A stretch of 64,000 nucleotides of DNA from contig NHZP01000067.1 in NCBI GenBank assembly GCA_003313425.1, forward strand, positions 124,001-188,000, read 5' to 3'. The DNA is from Pseudopyrenochaeta lycopersici (lineage: Eukaryota; Ascomycota; Dothideomycetes; Pleosporales; Pseudopyrenochaetaceae). The notes beneath the pieces are model-generated. The model worked only from the letters and a program-made list of their open reading frames with translations, was not told the origin of the DNA and searched no databases. Below, in pieces: positions 1 to 11,239 of this stretch; positions within the stretch are counted from its first letter, which is position 1; every line of letters starts with the position of its first letter. The position numbers were made by a program, and so were the translations under genes.

Positions 1-640
1 AACGCGAAAAGAAGGAATATTAAGATAATTATAGGAAGATTTATTAAGAAGAAATTAAAGAAGATAACTTTATACTAATATAGGACTTAGCTAGAGATAT
101 TAATATATTAAGAGATAAGAAGCTTGCGAGCAGATAGCTAGGACTATATAAAGTCTTTTATACTAACTAGAATAAAGGTAACTATTAACTTATAGACTTT
201 AATAGTATAAAATTTAGAAATACTACCCTAAGATAGAGACTTAAACTATAAGTACCTTAAGATAAAAGTAAAGTTACTTAAGAGTATTAAAGTTATATAA
301 AGCTATAGGATCTTTTATTATAGGATACTAAAGCTAACTTTTTACTACTACCTACTTAATCTAATAACTCTTAAGATAATAAGTTTATAGTTATTAAGAA
401 TCCTAACTAAGACGTAATTTAGTTATAAGAGAAAGAGAATAATCCTCCTATAAACTTAGATTTATCTAAAGATATAATATAGCTAACTACGCGCAGCTAT
501 TCTATTATTATACTAAAATCTTTAACAGAGACTAAGAGATAATAATATATTTAAATACCTAATTTAGAAATGAATTCTAACTTAGAAGATAAGCTTACTT
601 AAGCCTAGGGGACGGGCTTTTATCTTAAAGTAGGGGAGGG
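1..640 (+). pseudogene. Gypsy-type polyprotein, C-terminal end, RIP-degraded (G6)
   Basis: The plus strand reads as the end of a Ty3/Gypsy integrase. Around 95-175 a run equivalent to 'RDKKLASR.LGPY.V' matches the GPF/GPY module that follows the integrase core, and a long polar tail then runs to about 600. The frame is broken by many TAA/TAG codons at places where Gln or Trp would be expected, which is the RIP signature. A purine tract (aaagtaggggagggg) at about 628-642 resembles a polypurine tract before a 3' LTR. The upstream part of the element lies outside the window. Family assignment rests on one short motif and the tail position. Confidence 0.55.
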
Positions 641-905
641 GCTGTATTTCCTTTATTAAATTTTTGCATATTTTTATATATTTAGTATTACACACACGCA
701 GCGTAACCTCGTAGACATATAAAAATAAGTTAAAATTAAACGAAATATTATTTAGAGTTACTAGGAGGTTAATCTCCTTACTGCGCGATTAAAAATAGTA
801 GAGAAACTAGGGTGTTAAAGAATCTAGCTAATTAGTAATTACTAGGTAAGCTTAGTAAGACCTGGTAAAATCTAATTAGCTAGATAACTTAATATCTGCG
901 CTAAT
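640..905 (+). other. LTR/leader-like segment related to 59130-59300
   Basis: This AT-rich stretch follows the purine tract at 628-642. Its part at about 805-895 matches the reverse complement of 59140-59230 (shared core agctaattagtaa.tactagg, then a match around aagtaagacct). It also has inverted arms ctagctaattag / ctaattagctag around 826-890. A 3' LTR of the preceding Gypsy-like element is the simplest reading, with 59130-59480 as the related LTR of G5. I could not fix its ends or find a target duplication. Confidence 0.3.
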
Positions 906-3900
906 AGTAGTAACGTAACTATAAGATTACAGAGTAATAATTTAAAGATACAGAATTAATTAAAGAAGAGGAAAGATAAGATAATTAATATTTTAAAGTG
1001 TAAAGGTAAGTTTATAGCTGCGTTTAGTAGTAAGATAAGACCTACTTAGGAAATATTCCTAAGTAGCTAACTCTTAAGAGGACCTACTATACTAGCTAAT
1101 TAAGTAATAGAAAGGAGTTAAAATAATAGTAACTTTACCTTTTACTATGTTAATAAGCCTTAGCGGGCCTTTTAAGTAAAGTTAAGGAGGGAAAGATACT
1201 CTCTACTGCTTAAACCCCCTCTAAATCTTAAGCCTATAGTTAATCTTATAAGGCCTAAGTTTCTCTTTCTTACTTCTTATTACTATCTATTAAAACTTTC
1301 TAAGGTAGATATATAAGTGCTTATTAGGTACAAACTTTAAGTAATATTATAGCTGCCTTAGACACCTAAACAGCCTAGGAAGCGTCTACCCCTACTATTA
1401 AACCTAAATCTTTAACTAACTATAACTATAATTAAGCCTACGCTAATAGAGATTATATAATTTACTAGTAAAGAAGCTATTAAAGACTATAGAACTAAGC
1501 TTAAGCGTTATAGTAACGTTAAAGCCTCTTAGCACGCAGGGATTATAGTAGATACTTAGGTTTAAAGCTTGCTGTAAGTCTTGCCTGTTAAATAGAAGGG
1601 TATAGTAGATAATTAGATAGTAGCCTTAGTAACTTACTTTAATAAGACTTTAACCTTTATTATTATAACTAGAGAATTTCTAAAAAGAAGACTAAGCCTA
1701 ATATTATAGTATAGAGGTATTACTACTTTTAAGTAGTAATATCTTATACTTAAAGATATAGATACTTATAAGAAGAAGAGGAAAAAAAAGATAGAGAGCG
1801 TGTTTACTTATCTAGATAAATACTATTAGCATGTACTAAGGCAAGTTCTTATTCTATATTCTATTTAAGTAGTATACTTATACTCTATTATAATAGTAGT
1901 CTAATAGTTACTACGTAGGACTTTGCTAGATAACCTTACTCCTTTCCTTAATATAGCCCTTTACTATTAATAATAATCTATAAGAAAGAGATAAGATAGA
2001 TTTATTAATATTACTAACTAGGAAGAAGTATATTAGTAGATAGCTAATATATTTACTTAGATAAAGAAGTAGTATAAAGATAGTAACGCTAAGTTACGTA
2101 GTATTATTAATAAGTATAAGATGCCTGCCTCTAAGGTTACAGCTAATAATATAGACACGCGCTCTAGAAAAGAGTACCTTAACTAGATATTCTAGACAGA
2201 GCTAATTAAATAGTATAGAAAGTAATTACATGTAGGGATAAAGCTTCCTCTAAATATAACTATTCTGCCTAAGTAGCTGTAGAAGAATTATTTTAAGTAT
2301 TATAAGTAGACTAAGTTACTTCTTCCTACTACTAGTAATAGTAAGAATAATTCTGTAACTAAGGTTAGCGTCTAGACAACAGCCTTAGCGATAACTACCT
2401 CTAAACGTGCTAGAAGCTAAAGCCCTACTACTTTATTAAATATTAGAGAGCGCACGCAAGTATTAAGCCTTCTAGTCTTAGTTACTAACGCATAAGTAAA
2501 GAATTTAGAAGTAATATCTAGAATAAGCTAAAGAAGCTAGGTAAGCCTTAAATAAATAGGCTGTCTATTATAGCTAAAAGTATTTAAGAAATCTAGCTAG
2601 AAGAATAATATTTAAGAGGAAATAGGCGCACTTAATAATAAGTTAAAGCAGTAGAGGCTCTTTAAGAGAAATTCTGTCTTAGGCGGTGTTAGAGATTTTC
2701 CTCTACGCAGCCTCTTACTCTAGATAAGATTCGCGTAAGAGACTTAGAGTTAGTAAAGTAGTTACGCGAAGAGTTAGAAATACTGCTAGTAATACTTAAT
2801 AATAGTATTAACGTTTAAGACTTAATTAAAGAAGATATCTTGCTTAAAACTAGCATTACAGTAAAATTACGTAAGAGATATAACTATATAAATAAATAGT
2901 CTGCTCTAGTTAAGATAACTGCGTTACTTACGTCTAGGAAGTTAAATAATAGTAAGCGCGTCTAGCTAATTAATACTTAGTATTAAGAATATATAAATTT
3001 TAGTACTCTTAAAGATAGGCAGGGTAGTTAGGTATTTAACTATTACAGAGTGTGCTAGTAACATTACTATTACGTAGCTAGTAAGATAGGCCTACTTACT
3101 TAAAGCCTTAGTATTTTAAATATAGTTTAGCTACTTAAGATACTATACTATTATTAGGATTAATAGGGTTAGCTTTAATTAGACCTAGTAACTTAAGTTC
3201 TATTCTTAGCCCTATTTTAAGGAGACTATATATATTAAGACCTAAAGAGCTATTATTATTACCTAGTAAAAGTTTAAGTCTAAATTAACTAGGATAAAGT
3301 TACTAAGGCTCTTAATTAGGGAGTATATATTAAAGTATTTAAGGAGTACAGCAGTATTACCTACGACGCCTTTAGCTAGATTTTTAAAGATCCTAAGCTA
3401 GTCTTAATCCTTAATTAAAGTTTTAATATATACTTCTACTATACGCGGCTAATTAATAGTAAGAGTAACCTTAGCTAGTGTTAGGTAATATATTATTTAT
3501 TAATGCAGCAGCTTATACAAGGTAACGTTAAATACTAGCTGCTATACGCAGTCTTGCGAAAAGAGCCTAACCTAATTTCCTACTCTTACTACACGAAATA
3601 CACTAAGCCTAAAAGTAAGACTTACTTCTATTACGTTAACTTAAACATCTCTAAAGCTATATACTTAGGTAAAGGCGTATATATTATCTAAGGAAGCGTC
3701 TCTTTTAATAATAAAGATAAAGATAATTATACGTAGATACTACGTAGCTTTTATAATATTATCTATAAGTACTAGAACTAGCAAGAAAACTTAAGACTTA
3801 AGAACTCTACTAGTTATATTAAGGGATAGGATAATAAGAAGGACTAGCTAGAGAGTTACAGCGCGAAATTCCCTAACATTAAATAGTTTAGTTAGCCTTA

Positions 3901-4915
3901 TAAGGCTAGTTACGTCTGTATCTCTAATCTTAGGCTGCCTTATAGATCTACTAAGCCTGTAACTAAGTAATAATAAACTATCTTACCTTAGTTTATTAAG
4001 GTAGAAGAGAATATAACTATAATAGAGATTCCTAAGATAGGCTCCTATTAAGAGCTCGCTGCTGCCTTTTAAAGCTTAACTGCCGCGCTAAAGTTACCTT
4101 CTAGACACTTAAATTACTATAGCGGCGTTAAGTAGGCCTTTCCTAGAGATGTTATACTAGTATACTTATTAAATATTACTAAGGCTGTAAACTATTAGCT
4201 AAGATAGGACTCTCTACTAGTTTTCGAGGAACTAACTAACTTGTTTACAGATTAGCCTAACCTTAGTTTAATATGTTAATTTATTAAAGATACTAAGAAG
4301 GCTATAGTAAAGATAATTAAAGAGTATTAGGTTATCTGCTAGTATTATAAGAAGCTTACTTTTAGAGAAGATAAAAACTTTAGCGTACCTAATAGGTTAT
4401 TCTTCTTAAATAAAAGTATAAATCTAGCTTAGGAAGCTAAGTAGTAGAAGTATAATAGGTAAGTTAAATAACGTACTGCCCTAGATAAAGTTCTTAAGGA
4501 GCTTTCTAATAATCCTAATAGCAAGGCTGCTAGGATGCTAGATAGGAAGGAGAAACTAAGGCGCCTATCTATCTAAAGCGCAACTAAGTCTCTATAGACT
4601 TTAACTTATACTAGTTTATAAAGGTTATTATTATAGTAATAGGCGCTAAGTTAATATTCGCCTAGTTAGTTACCTATAGGACCTCCTCTCGCGCCTTCTT
4701 ATCCTAGGCAAGCGCAACCTAACATAAGCGCGTTAAATCTGCATGCACTGTCGCAGACTCCTCGTTGTAGCAAGAGAATTAAGGAGATTAAGAAGAAGAA
4801 GTAAGGCTTAACAGGCTCTAATTAGCTAAGTGCCTCTAGGTTGTTTAAAGGATACTAGGATAATAGTATACTTGCTAGCGTCTTTAATAGTAAGGTTAAG
4901 ACGCGTTTTCTTTTA
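905..4915 (+). pseudogene. Large RIP-degraded ORF, possibly dioxygenase-like
   Basis: A plus-strand reading frame can be followed for much of this span if TAG/TAA are read as former Gln/Trp. At about 3595-3960 it resembles a fungal repeat protein with a double-stranded beta-helix fold. A segment reading F-Y-Y-V-N-L-N is followed by G-K-G-V-Y-I-I-x-G-S-V-S, and about 95 residues later by L-P-Y-R-S. In an Fe(II)/2-oxoglutarate enzyme these would be the HxD pair and the distal His; each Tyr or Asn here is one RIP step from His or Asp. That identity is inference from pattern memory, not a search. The downstream part (4000-4910) is charged and unrecognised. The gene is plainly dead, with dozens of stops. 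The part before about 2900 shows no recognisable motif. Confidence 0.35.
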
Positions 4916-5047
4916 TTTTTCCTACTATCTTTAAGAAAGTTAATAATAAAGTGCAAGAGTTTATAAAAGAACCTGCACAATTATAAGGACTGCTCCTCTT
5001 ACAGAAATACAGCCTATACTTCCTTCTCTTTGTTCGTAGGGCAACAA

Positions 5048-5049
5048 TT

Positions 5050-5085
<36 letters not shown>

Positions 5086-5090
5086 TCCTT
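5048..5090. repeat. (TTTC)n microsatellite
   Basis: About ten tandem copies of ttct, seen directly. It lies in the AT-rich tail after the 905-4915 pseudogene. Confidence 0.95.
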
Positions 5091-5180
5091 TTTCTAGTTC
5101 CCTTTTCCTCCTGCTAGTAGTTCTACTTATAAGGAGAAGGAATAATAAGCAGAAGTTATAAGCTTAATAGGACTAAGCTT

Positions 5181-5560
5181 AAAGTAGGGGAGGTTTGTGC
5201 TGTTTTACAGGGTACCTAGGCAATTAGGTGATAATAGGTTTCCTTTGTTAGCAAAATTTGATGATAAGACTTAGAGATGCGAGAGATCTCAACGTTATGC
5301 ACCACACACCACGAGAATTCACTTCAAAACTGAGATTTTGCAAAGTAGCTAGTGCATTAGCTACGTCAATTCAATGAGATTTCAGACCATTTTGTTTATT
5401 ACTTTTAATCAGGCTCCTTACTTACCTTCGTTTCTGGCAGACTGCACAGACAGGGCTGCTGCTGTTATCCACGCACGTTTGATTCCAGCGTTACCCCTCA
5501 TTCACAACACCAGAACTGCGGGATTGTGCCGAACCACCTTGTTAACTCTACATTATGTGT
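5181..5560. other. Purine tract followed by a non-RIP'd island
   Basis: The tract aaagtaggggagg recurs here (also at about 628), and composition then switches to ordinary, with intact CpA/TpG, for about 350 bp before RIP'd DNA resumes. Tract plus TG start (5196) and a possible CA end (5552) would fit a 3' LTR, but I found no matching partner LTR or target duplication. The 63-codon ORF inside shows no domain and is not called. Confidence 0.3.
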
Positions 5561-5564
5561 TATA

Positions 5565-5960
5565 GGAATAAGTTACTATAGACGTTATTTATATACCGCA
5601 TTATTAAGGAAAGAAATTTATTATAATTATACGAGAATACCTTAGTAGATAGCTAGAGGCACGAGCAATAGCTAATAATAAGTTATCTACTGTTACTAAG
5701 TTTTTATATAAGGAAATCTTATATTACTAGAGTATAATAAGGATACTTACTGTAGATAGTAGACTTAATTTTAGAAAGGTAGTTAAAGCTCTTACTAAGA
5801 TTTATTATATTAGAAGAATCTAGGTATTAGTAAATAACTCTTAGGCTATAAGAAAAATTAAGGGTAGTTACAAGCTAATATATAACGCACCAGTAAAGCT
5901 TTCTAGACCTTAGGTTAATAATCTTCTAATAGTATTCTGCTCTGTAGACGGCTTATGTAG
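5565..5960 (+). pseudogene. Gypsy integrase fragment, RIP-degraded
   Basis: The sequence from 5565 to about 5885 is homologous to the reverse complement of 55543-55860, the integrase end of element G5. Translation with RIP stops tolerated gives a typical Ty3/Gypsy integrase stretch: a '.P.F...V..L...Y.I.RI.V' block around 5765-5830, a degraded 'N.QA.G.IE..H' block, and 'W V N N L' near 5912. No zinc domain, reverse transcriptase or LTR accompanies it, so it is an orphan fragment. Confidence 0.6.
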
Positions 5961-6474
5961 AAGAGGTGTTATTTTTACAGAGCTAAGCTGGCGCAATACA
6001 CGCCGCGCTTAGTGCTACGAATTAGTAAGTCCTGTAAGTTAAGCTTCTGCAACTTTATTAGGCCTTAGACTCTTTAAAGGAAAGCATTTTTGTATAAGTA
6101 TATTAAAGTAGTTATGAACATAGCCTTAAAAGGCATAACTACCTAGCCTTGCATACTGCCTGCTCTAAATGGCTGAGCAGACACTAAACTAAGTTAAATT
6201 TGACCTGTACGCATATCCCTGCATCGCCCCCTCCTATGTTACCTTATATTATAGGAAAGGCGGAAGCACTTATGTTATCACGCAGTTCTTAGTAAATTTT
6301 AATTAAATATAAGCAGCTAAGATTAATGCTAGACTGCCTGTCCCTATTATACACTATCTCCGCAATTAGAAATACCTTTCTTAATTTAGCTATAAATTAT
6401 AAGTAAGTTAAATATCTAGATTTACTTAGTAGGCTAATTTTAAAGACTATATTAGCTATAGATCCTATAAGAGT
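5960..6474. other. Mixed AT-rich DNA, no gene recognised
   Basis: Moderately RIP'd sequence with some GC-richer patches (6160-6240). I see no domain, terminal repeat or intact ORF. Confidence 0.5.
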
Positions 6475-6865
6475 TAGAGGTACTTTTCTAGGAATCTTCT
6501 ACGAACAAAAGTTAAAGCCTCCTCCTAGACGTACGCAGTAAGAATACGAAATTTATCTTTAGAAGTTCTATTCTTTCTTAAAACTAGAGGTCTTTAAGAA
6601 GGCGATAGATATATATCTTAAGAAAAGTCCTAAGTGTAGCTTAAAGAAGGAGGACTTAGTTAATATCCTTGCCTCCCTAAAGAAATTCTTGCATAAAGAA
6701 CCTTACTATAGCGTATTAAGTAACATGTTCTCGTTAGAAGGGAATGTTAGAATGCAAGGCATTAAGAAGGTAATATAGGAGTTTTATTCTTAGCTAGTAG
6801 AGCGAGGCAGAGACAACAAAAATTTTGCAACTAAATATATACATATTGGGTTGATGAGTTATTAA
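6475..6865 (+). pseudogene. Unrecognised RIP-degraded coding remnant
   Basis: One plus-strand frame stays open over about 125 codons except for a few TAA/TAG codons that look like former Gln/Trp. It is lysine-rich and helical in character, with runs such as LKKFLHKEPYYSVLSNMFSL and MQGIKKVI.EFYS.LVERG. The even spacing of hydrophobic residues and the absence of frameshifts argue for former coding DNA. I do not recognise the family. It could be the end of a gag or transposase gene or a lost host gene. Confidence 0.35.
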
Positions 6866-7270
6866 GTAATGGGATAGCCATTAAAACACACAAGGCGGTG
6901 TGCATTAGACTGGCCTTGGTGTTGTTCAGCCAATAGGCCTTATCATGATGCTTATGCTCTGGCGGTTATCTCTTCTGTCGCCGCGGGGCACGATGCGCCG
7001 CACCTAAAACTATAAATATCAACATGTGGTGCATCTGCGGTTGCCAAGTCCCTCTGCGTCGCCAGGACGGCCCGGAGAATGGCTCAGCCGACGCGCGGTT
7101 AAAGCTTCCGTGTGAAACTCGGCGGCGGGAAAGGTGGTGGTCCCAAAACTCTCTACAGTTTGCCACCACGAGCAGGGAGGGTGGCCGACCCGCTCTAGCC
7201 ATGACCTTGCGCCGGAGGTGACGTTTTCCAGATATGGCTGAAGAGAAGCGTGCTATATACAGCTCCTGGA
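6866..7270. other. Non-RIP'd flank of the pogo element
   Basis: Ordinary-composition DNA up to the TA target of the pogo element. Overlapping ORFs on both strands (6966-7283 minus, 7024-7221 plus) have no recognisable domain and are best seen as chance ORFs in GC-rich sequence. A TATAAATA string at 7011 could be a promoter element, without support. Confidence 0.4.
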
Positions 7271-8540
7271 TAACGTGTTCCACCAGTCAGTGGCGAACAC
7301 CAGTCAGTCGCGCGCCCCACTAACTCGTCCACGCTTGCTCTTAAAACAACAACGATGACCTCTCAACGACAGCCTCCTGCAGCTCAAAAGGAAGGTCGTG
7401 TCCTTCTTGCATCGCAGGCCTTTAATTTGAAGCAGATAAAGAGCGTCCGGAGGGCTGCGAAGCTGTTTAACGTTCCTGATTCAACGCTCCGAGGTCGCCT
7501 TGGCGGACGCCTACCTTAACCTATTATCAACGCACGTAAACGGAAGCTATTACCTACTGAGGAACAGAGCCTTGTTCAATGGATACTAGAGCTTGATCGA
7601 CGAGGCTTTCCGCCTTATATTATTGACGTACGTTAGATGGGAGACGCCCTTCTCGCTGCACGAGGTTAGCAGCCTCCTCCACCACCTCTTAGTAAGAACT
7701 AGGTCTCTCGCTTTGTTAAGGCTCAGTCAGAGCTTTAGACAAAGTGGAACCGTAAATTCTACTCACAGCGCGCAAAATGCGAGGATCCTATAAAGATAAA
7801 CGCCTGGTATAGCCTTGTGAGGGACATAATTGAGACGTACGGGATAGTAGTAGAGGACACCTATAACTTTGATGAGACAGGGTTTATAATGGGTATCGCC
7901 TTAACGTCAAAAGTTGTTACTAGCTCTGATACTATCGGACGAGCAACTGTTGTACAGCCTGGCAACCGTGACTAGACAACAACAATTGAGTGTGTGAGCG
8001 CTGTAGGCTACGTACTGCCTCCCTTTATCCTCAAGGGTAAGGTCCACCAGGCGTCGTGGTATAGTCCTGAGCTTCAGCTGCCTGGTGACTGGAGTATCAG
8101 TGTAAGCAACAATGGATGGACAACCGACGACCTTGGCCTTGCCTAGTTAAAGCATTTTGACGTCCTCACGGCCTCACGTACAATTAGAAGCTATCGCCTT
8201 CTTATACTAGACGGCCACAGCAGCCACGCGACGCCTGCATTCGATACTTACTGCTCAGAGAGGAACATTATTACCTTCTGTATGCCTCCTCATACGTCTC
8301 ATAAGCTACAGCCTCTCGATGTTGGTTGCTTCTCGCCTCTTAAGATAGCGTACGGACACGCGATAGACAGGCTTGCGCGCTAACGGGTGCAGTTTATTAA
8401 TAAGGACGAGTTTCTATATATATATCCTGATATACGTACAACTGTTTTCTCAGTTTCAAACATCCTTGGAGGCTTTCGGGCGACAGGCTTGGTCCCGTTC
8501 TGTCCTGAACGCGTCCTATCAACGCTTACAGTTGTCCGTA

Positions 8541-10663
8541 CCGAGGTTCCCCCCGTGACGCACCACCCCGCGTAACGCACCATCCGAGCATGCAACACCA
8601 ACTTTTCAATGCCACGTAACTCAACCAATATGGGGAAAATTGAAGATGCGCTTGCAGAAATCAACTCCTTAGGGCCTGGGGATAATATTCCTTATAGGGA
8701 AATAGCTAGAAAGCATGGTGTTGTGCACACAACGCTGATAAGGCGCAGCCAAGGCACATCCACCTCGCGCGAGGTCAAAGCTCAAAACCAACAAAATCTC
8801 CATCCACACCAGGAAAAGGAGCTCATCCTGTACATCATCCAGCTCACTAAGCGAGGCCTACCACCTACCAGGGCTTTGATTCGAAACTTTGCATCTCAAA
8901 TAGCTAAAAAGGACATTGGAAAGCACTAGGTTGATCGCTTCGTTAAGCGGCATAACGTCCATCTCATCTCTCAATATACAGTTGGTATAGATAACAACCG
9001 CCACAAGGCTAATTCCTTAGCAAAGTATAGCCTCTATTTTAAGCTTTTGGATAATAAGATTAAGCAATATGAGATAGAAGCTCAGCATACGTATAATATG
9101 GACGAAAAGGGGTTCCTTTTAGGAGTAATAGGCAGGTCAAAGAGGATATTCAGTAAGACCTTATATAAGCAGGGCAACTATAGATCCTTCATCCAGGGTG
9201 GTAACAGAGAGTGGATTACCTTAATAGCCTGCATCTGCGCGGATGGATCATCCCTAGAGCCTGCTCTGATATTTCAGTCAGCCTCATCCTCAATCCAGGA
9301 CAGCTGGCTGCAAGAGTTTGATCCTGAGAATAATCAAGCTCGCTTTACCTCATCTCCCTCAGGATGGACAAACAACGATATAGGCCTAGCATGGCTAAAA
9401 CAGGTGTTTGATCGCAACACCAAGGCAAAAGCTCGATCCTACTATCGATTACTCATCCTTGATGGCCATAGATCTCATGTTTCTATGGATTTTATTGACT
9501 ATTGCGACCAAAACAAGATCCTCCTAGCTATCTATCCTCCTCACTCAACCCATAGCTTACAGCCACTTAACGTGGGCATGTTCAAGCCTCTCTCATCAGC
9601 GTACTCACAGGAGATCTCACAGTTCATAGAGAGAAGCCAGGGGCTAGTTTCTATTAGCAAAAGAGACTTCTATCCTTTCTTCAAAGCAGCCTGGGCAGCC
9701 TCATTTAAAAAGGAGACTATCCTTAAGGCCTTTAAGGCAACTGGCCTATCGCCCTTCAATCCTGAGGTTATCCTCAAAAGATTCAAAGCTAAGCTAGCTA
9801 TCCAGGCAACTATGAGCGATAGTGAGTCCTCAGAGCTAAGTGCTGAGAATTGGAGGGAGCTAGAGGCGCTAGTATGCCACGTTGTCAAAAATCGCGAGGA
9901 TAAAGGGGCTAGAAAACTCAGCAGGATCTTTCACCACATCTGCACCAAAAAGTCTATCCTTGAGCACGAAGTAGCAGCTATAAGAGACGCCCTCATCTAT
10001 GAGAGAAAGCGCAGGAAACAGAGCAAGGTCCTCCCACTGCAGCAGGATAAGAACTATCATAGTAGTACAGTATTCTGGTCACCCAGGAAAGTAAAAGAGG
10101 CACGTAATCGCCAGGAGGCTAGAGCTCGCCAGGAGGAGGAGCAGCAACGTCAAAAGCTTGAAGCAGCTAGGCATCGTAAGGAGAGAAGGAAGGCCAAGGC
10201 TGAGTTGGTTCAATCAAGGCGAGTAGCTAGGGCTGAGGCCAGATTGTTAAGGCAGAAGGAAAAGGCAGAGCAAGCAGCTGATCGGGCCGCCAGACAGGCT
10301 GCTCGCAAGGCTGCAAAACGACTCAAACAAGCTCTCAAATTGTCCCAAAAAGGAAATAAGAGCAGCCTTAAAACTGCTGCAAAGGCTGTTACTAGAAAAA
10401 GGCAGGTTGCGAGGCCTGGTAGTGGTGAGGAGGTTGCAGGTGCTCTATCAGGCCTACCGCCTGTTTGGTCACGTGGCGGCCGCAAAATCAAACTTCCAAT
10501 TAAATACCAGTAGCTATAGATAGTTTGAGGCCTTATAAATCGCTCCACCAAAAAAACTGCGAAAATAGCTATAGTGTGAGGCTTAATAGCCTCAATTTAG
10601 TTCTGAGTTTTGGTGTTCAGATGGTGCGTTACGCGGGGTGGTGCGTCACGGGGGGAACCTCGG
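8541..10663 (+). mobile_element. Nested Fot1/pogo-type transposon
   Basis: A perfect 44-bp terminal inverted repeat (starting CCGAGGTTCCCCCCGTGACG at 8541, ending as its complement at 10663) is flanked by TA at 8539-8540 and 10664-10665. Excising the element and one TA restores the frame of the surrounding transposase. At 2123 bp with one gene it is a canonical pogo/Fot1 element. Base composition is ordinary, unlike the RIP'd surroundings, so it arrived late or largely escaped RIP. Confidence 0.97.
8609..10513 (+). pseudogene. Fot1/pogo DDE transposase, one stop, near-intact
   Basis: The ATG at 8609 begins a frame of 634 codons with one internal stop, TAG 8927-8929 (GKH*VDRF), where Trp (TGG) is expected. 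Order: helix-turn-helix (IPYREIARKHGVVHTTLIRR), CENP-B-like DNA-binding helices (about residues 65-110), DDE_1 catalytic core, then a Lys/Arg/Gln/Ala-rich coiled-coil C-terminus (about 470-620). Catalytic Asp 165 (NMDEKGF) and Asp 285 (LILDGHRSH) are present, but the third position (residue 321, LQPLNVG, codon 9569-9571) is Asn instead of Asp. GAC to AAC in cttgac context is again the RIP change read from the other strand. So two RIP-type lesions silence an otherwise full-length gene. The 9047 start sometimes predicted is a TTG after the stop and is not real. Confidence 0.93.
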
Positions 10664-11239
10664 TACACCGTCTCCTCCACAGACAGAGGCCACGGCTGAG
10701 GCTGTTTGGACAACAGAAACGCCTCACACGATAGATCAACTCAATCAACAGGCCCGTCTCGTACGTGAGCTCCTCCACCGTCAATCACAGAGCCCCTTAA
10801 GCAGGGCTCTCGCTCAGCTCGTCAAAGGCTGTCAGCTAGCTATGAACTCAGCTACAATCTTAGCAGAAGAAAACAGCAAACTCCGTGCCTCAAACACGCG
10901 TTTACGACGTAGGAAGGACAGGCAGCGACAATATATTGCAGCTAGGGGCGCGTTGCAGGTTAAGGCAGGTCGTGCGTTGGCTGTGGCTGCTGAAAGAGCC
11001 TTAAATGTAAGGGTGGAGGGTAAGGCTTCTCGGCCTCGGCAACGAGCACCTCCAACCTGCAGTAAGTACAGAGTTCAAGGTCATATTCGCACCTCGTGTA
11101 GACAGAGATAGAGAATAGTATTACTATATTTACTAGCAAATTTGCTGCGTGGTTGTCGCGTTATCGTGTGTTGAGATCCTCTCGTTTCGTGATGGTGCGC
11201 GACTGACTGGTGTTCGCCACTGACTGGTGGAACACGTTA

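Larger units (their letters stand above)
7355..11111 (+). pseudogene. Fot1/pogo DDE transposase, split and with stops
   Basis: The ATG at 7355 opens a transposase with an N-terminal helix-turn-helix (IKSVRRAAKLFNVPDSTLRG) followed by a CENP-B-type DNA-binding region and a DDE_1 catalytic domain. The catalytic motifs NFDETGF (about 7869), LILDGHSSH (about 8205) and LQPLDVG (about 8311) are all present. Eight TAA/TAG codons, most at expected Gln or Trp sites, break the frame before 8538. At TA 8539-8540 a second transposon is inserted. Reading resumes at 10666 in the same frame (VVR|TPSPP) and ends at TAG 11109-11111 with a basic, coiled C-terminus and a knuckle-like CSKYRVQGHIRTSC. The catalytic triad is intact but the protein cannot be made. 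Confidence 0.9.
7273..11237 (+). mobile_element. Fot1/pogo-type DNA transposon (outer), with nested insertion
   Basis: Terminal inverted repeats of about 44 bp begin ACGTGTTCCACCAGTCAGTG at 7273 and end as the reverse complement at 11237; within them the unit AGTCAGTGGCGAACACC is readable on both sides. The element is flanked by TA at 7271-7272 and 11238-11239, the target duplication of Tc1/mariner/pogo elements. Removing the insertion at 8541-10663 and one TA copy leaves about 1.84 kb, the usual length of Fot1-like elements. The single gene encodes a DDE transposase and is pseudogenised. Confidence 0.95.

Noticed and set aside
5374..5565. 63-codon ORF
   Set aside because: Short, no domain, in an island that may be an LTR.
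9670..10551. Three minus-strand ORFs
   Set aside because: Shadows of the nested pogo transposase.
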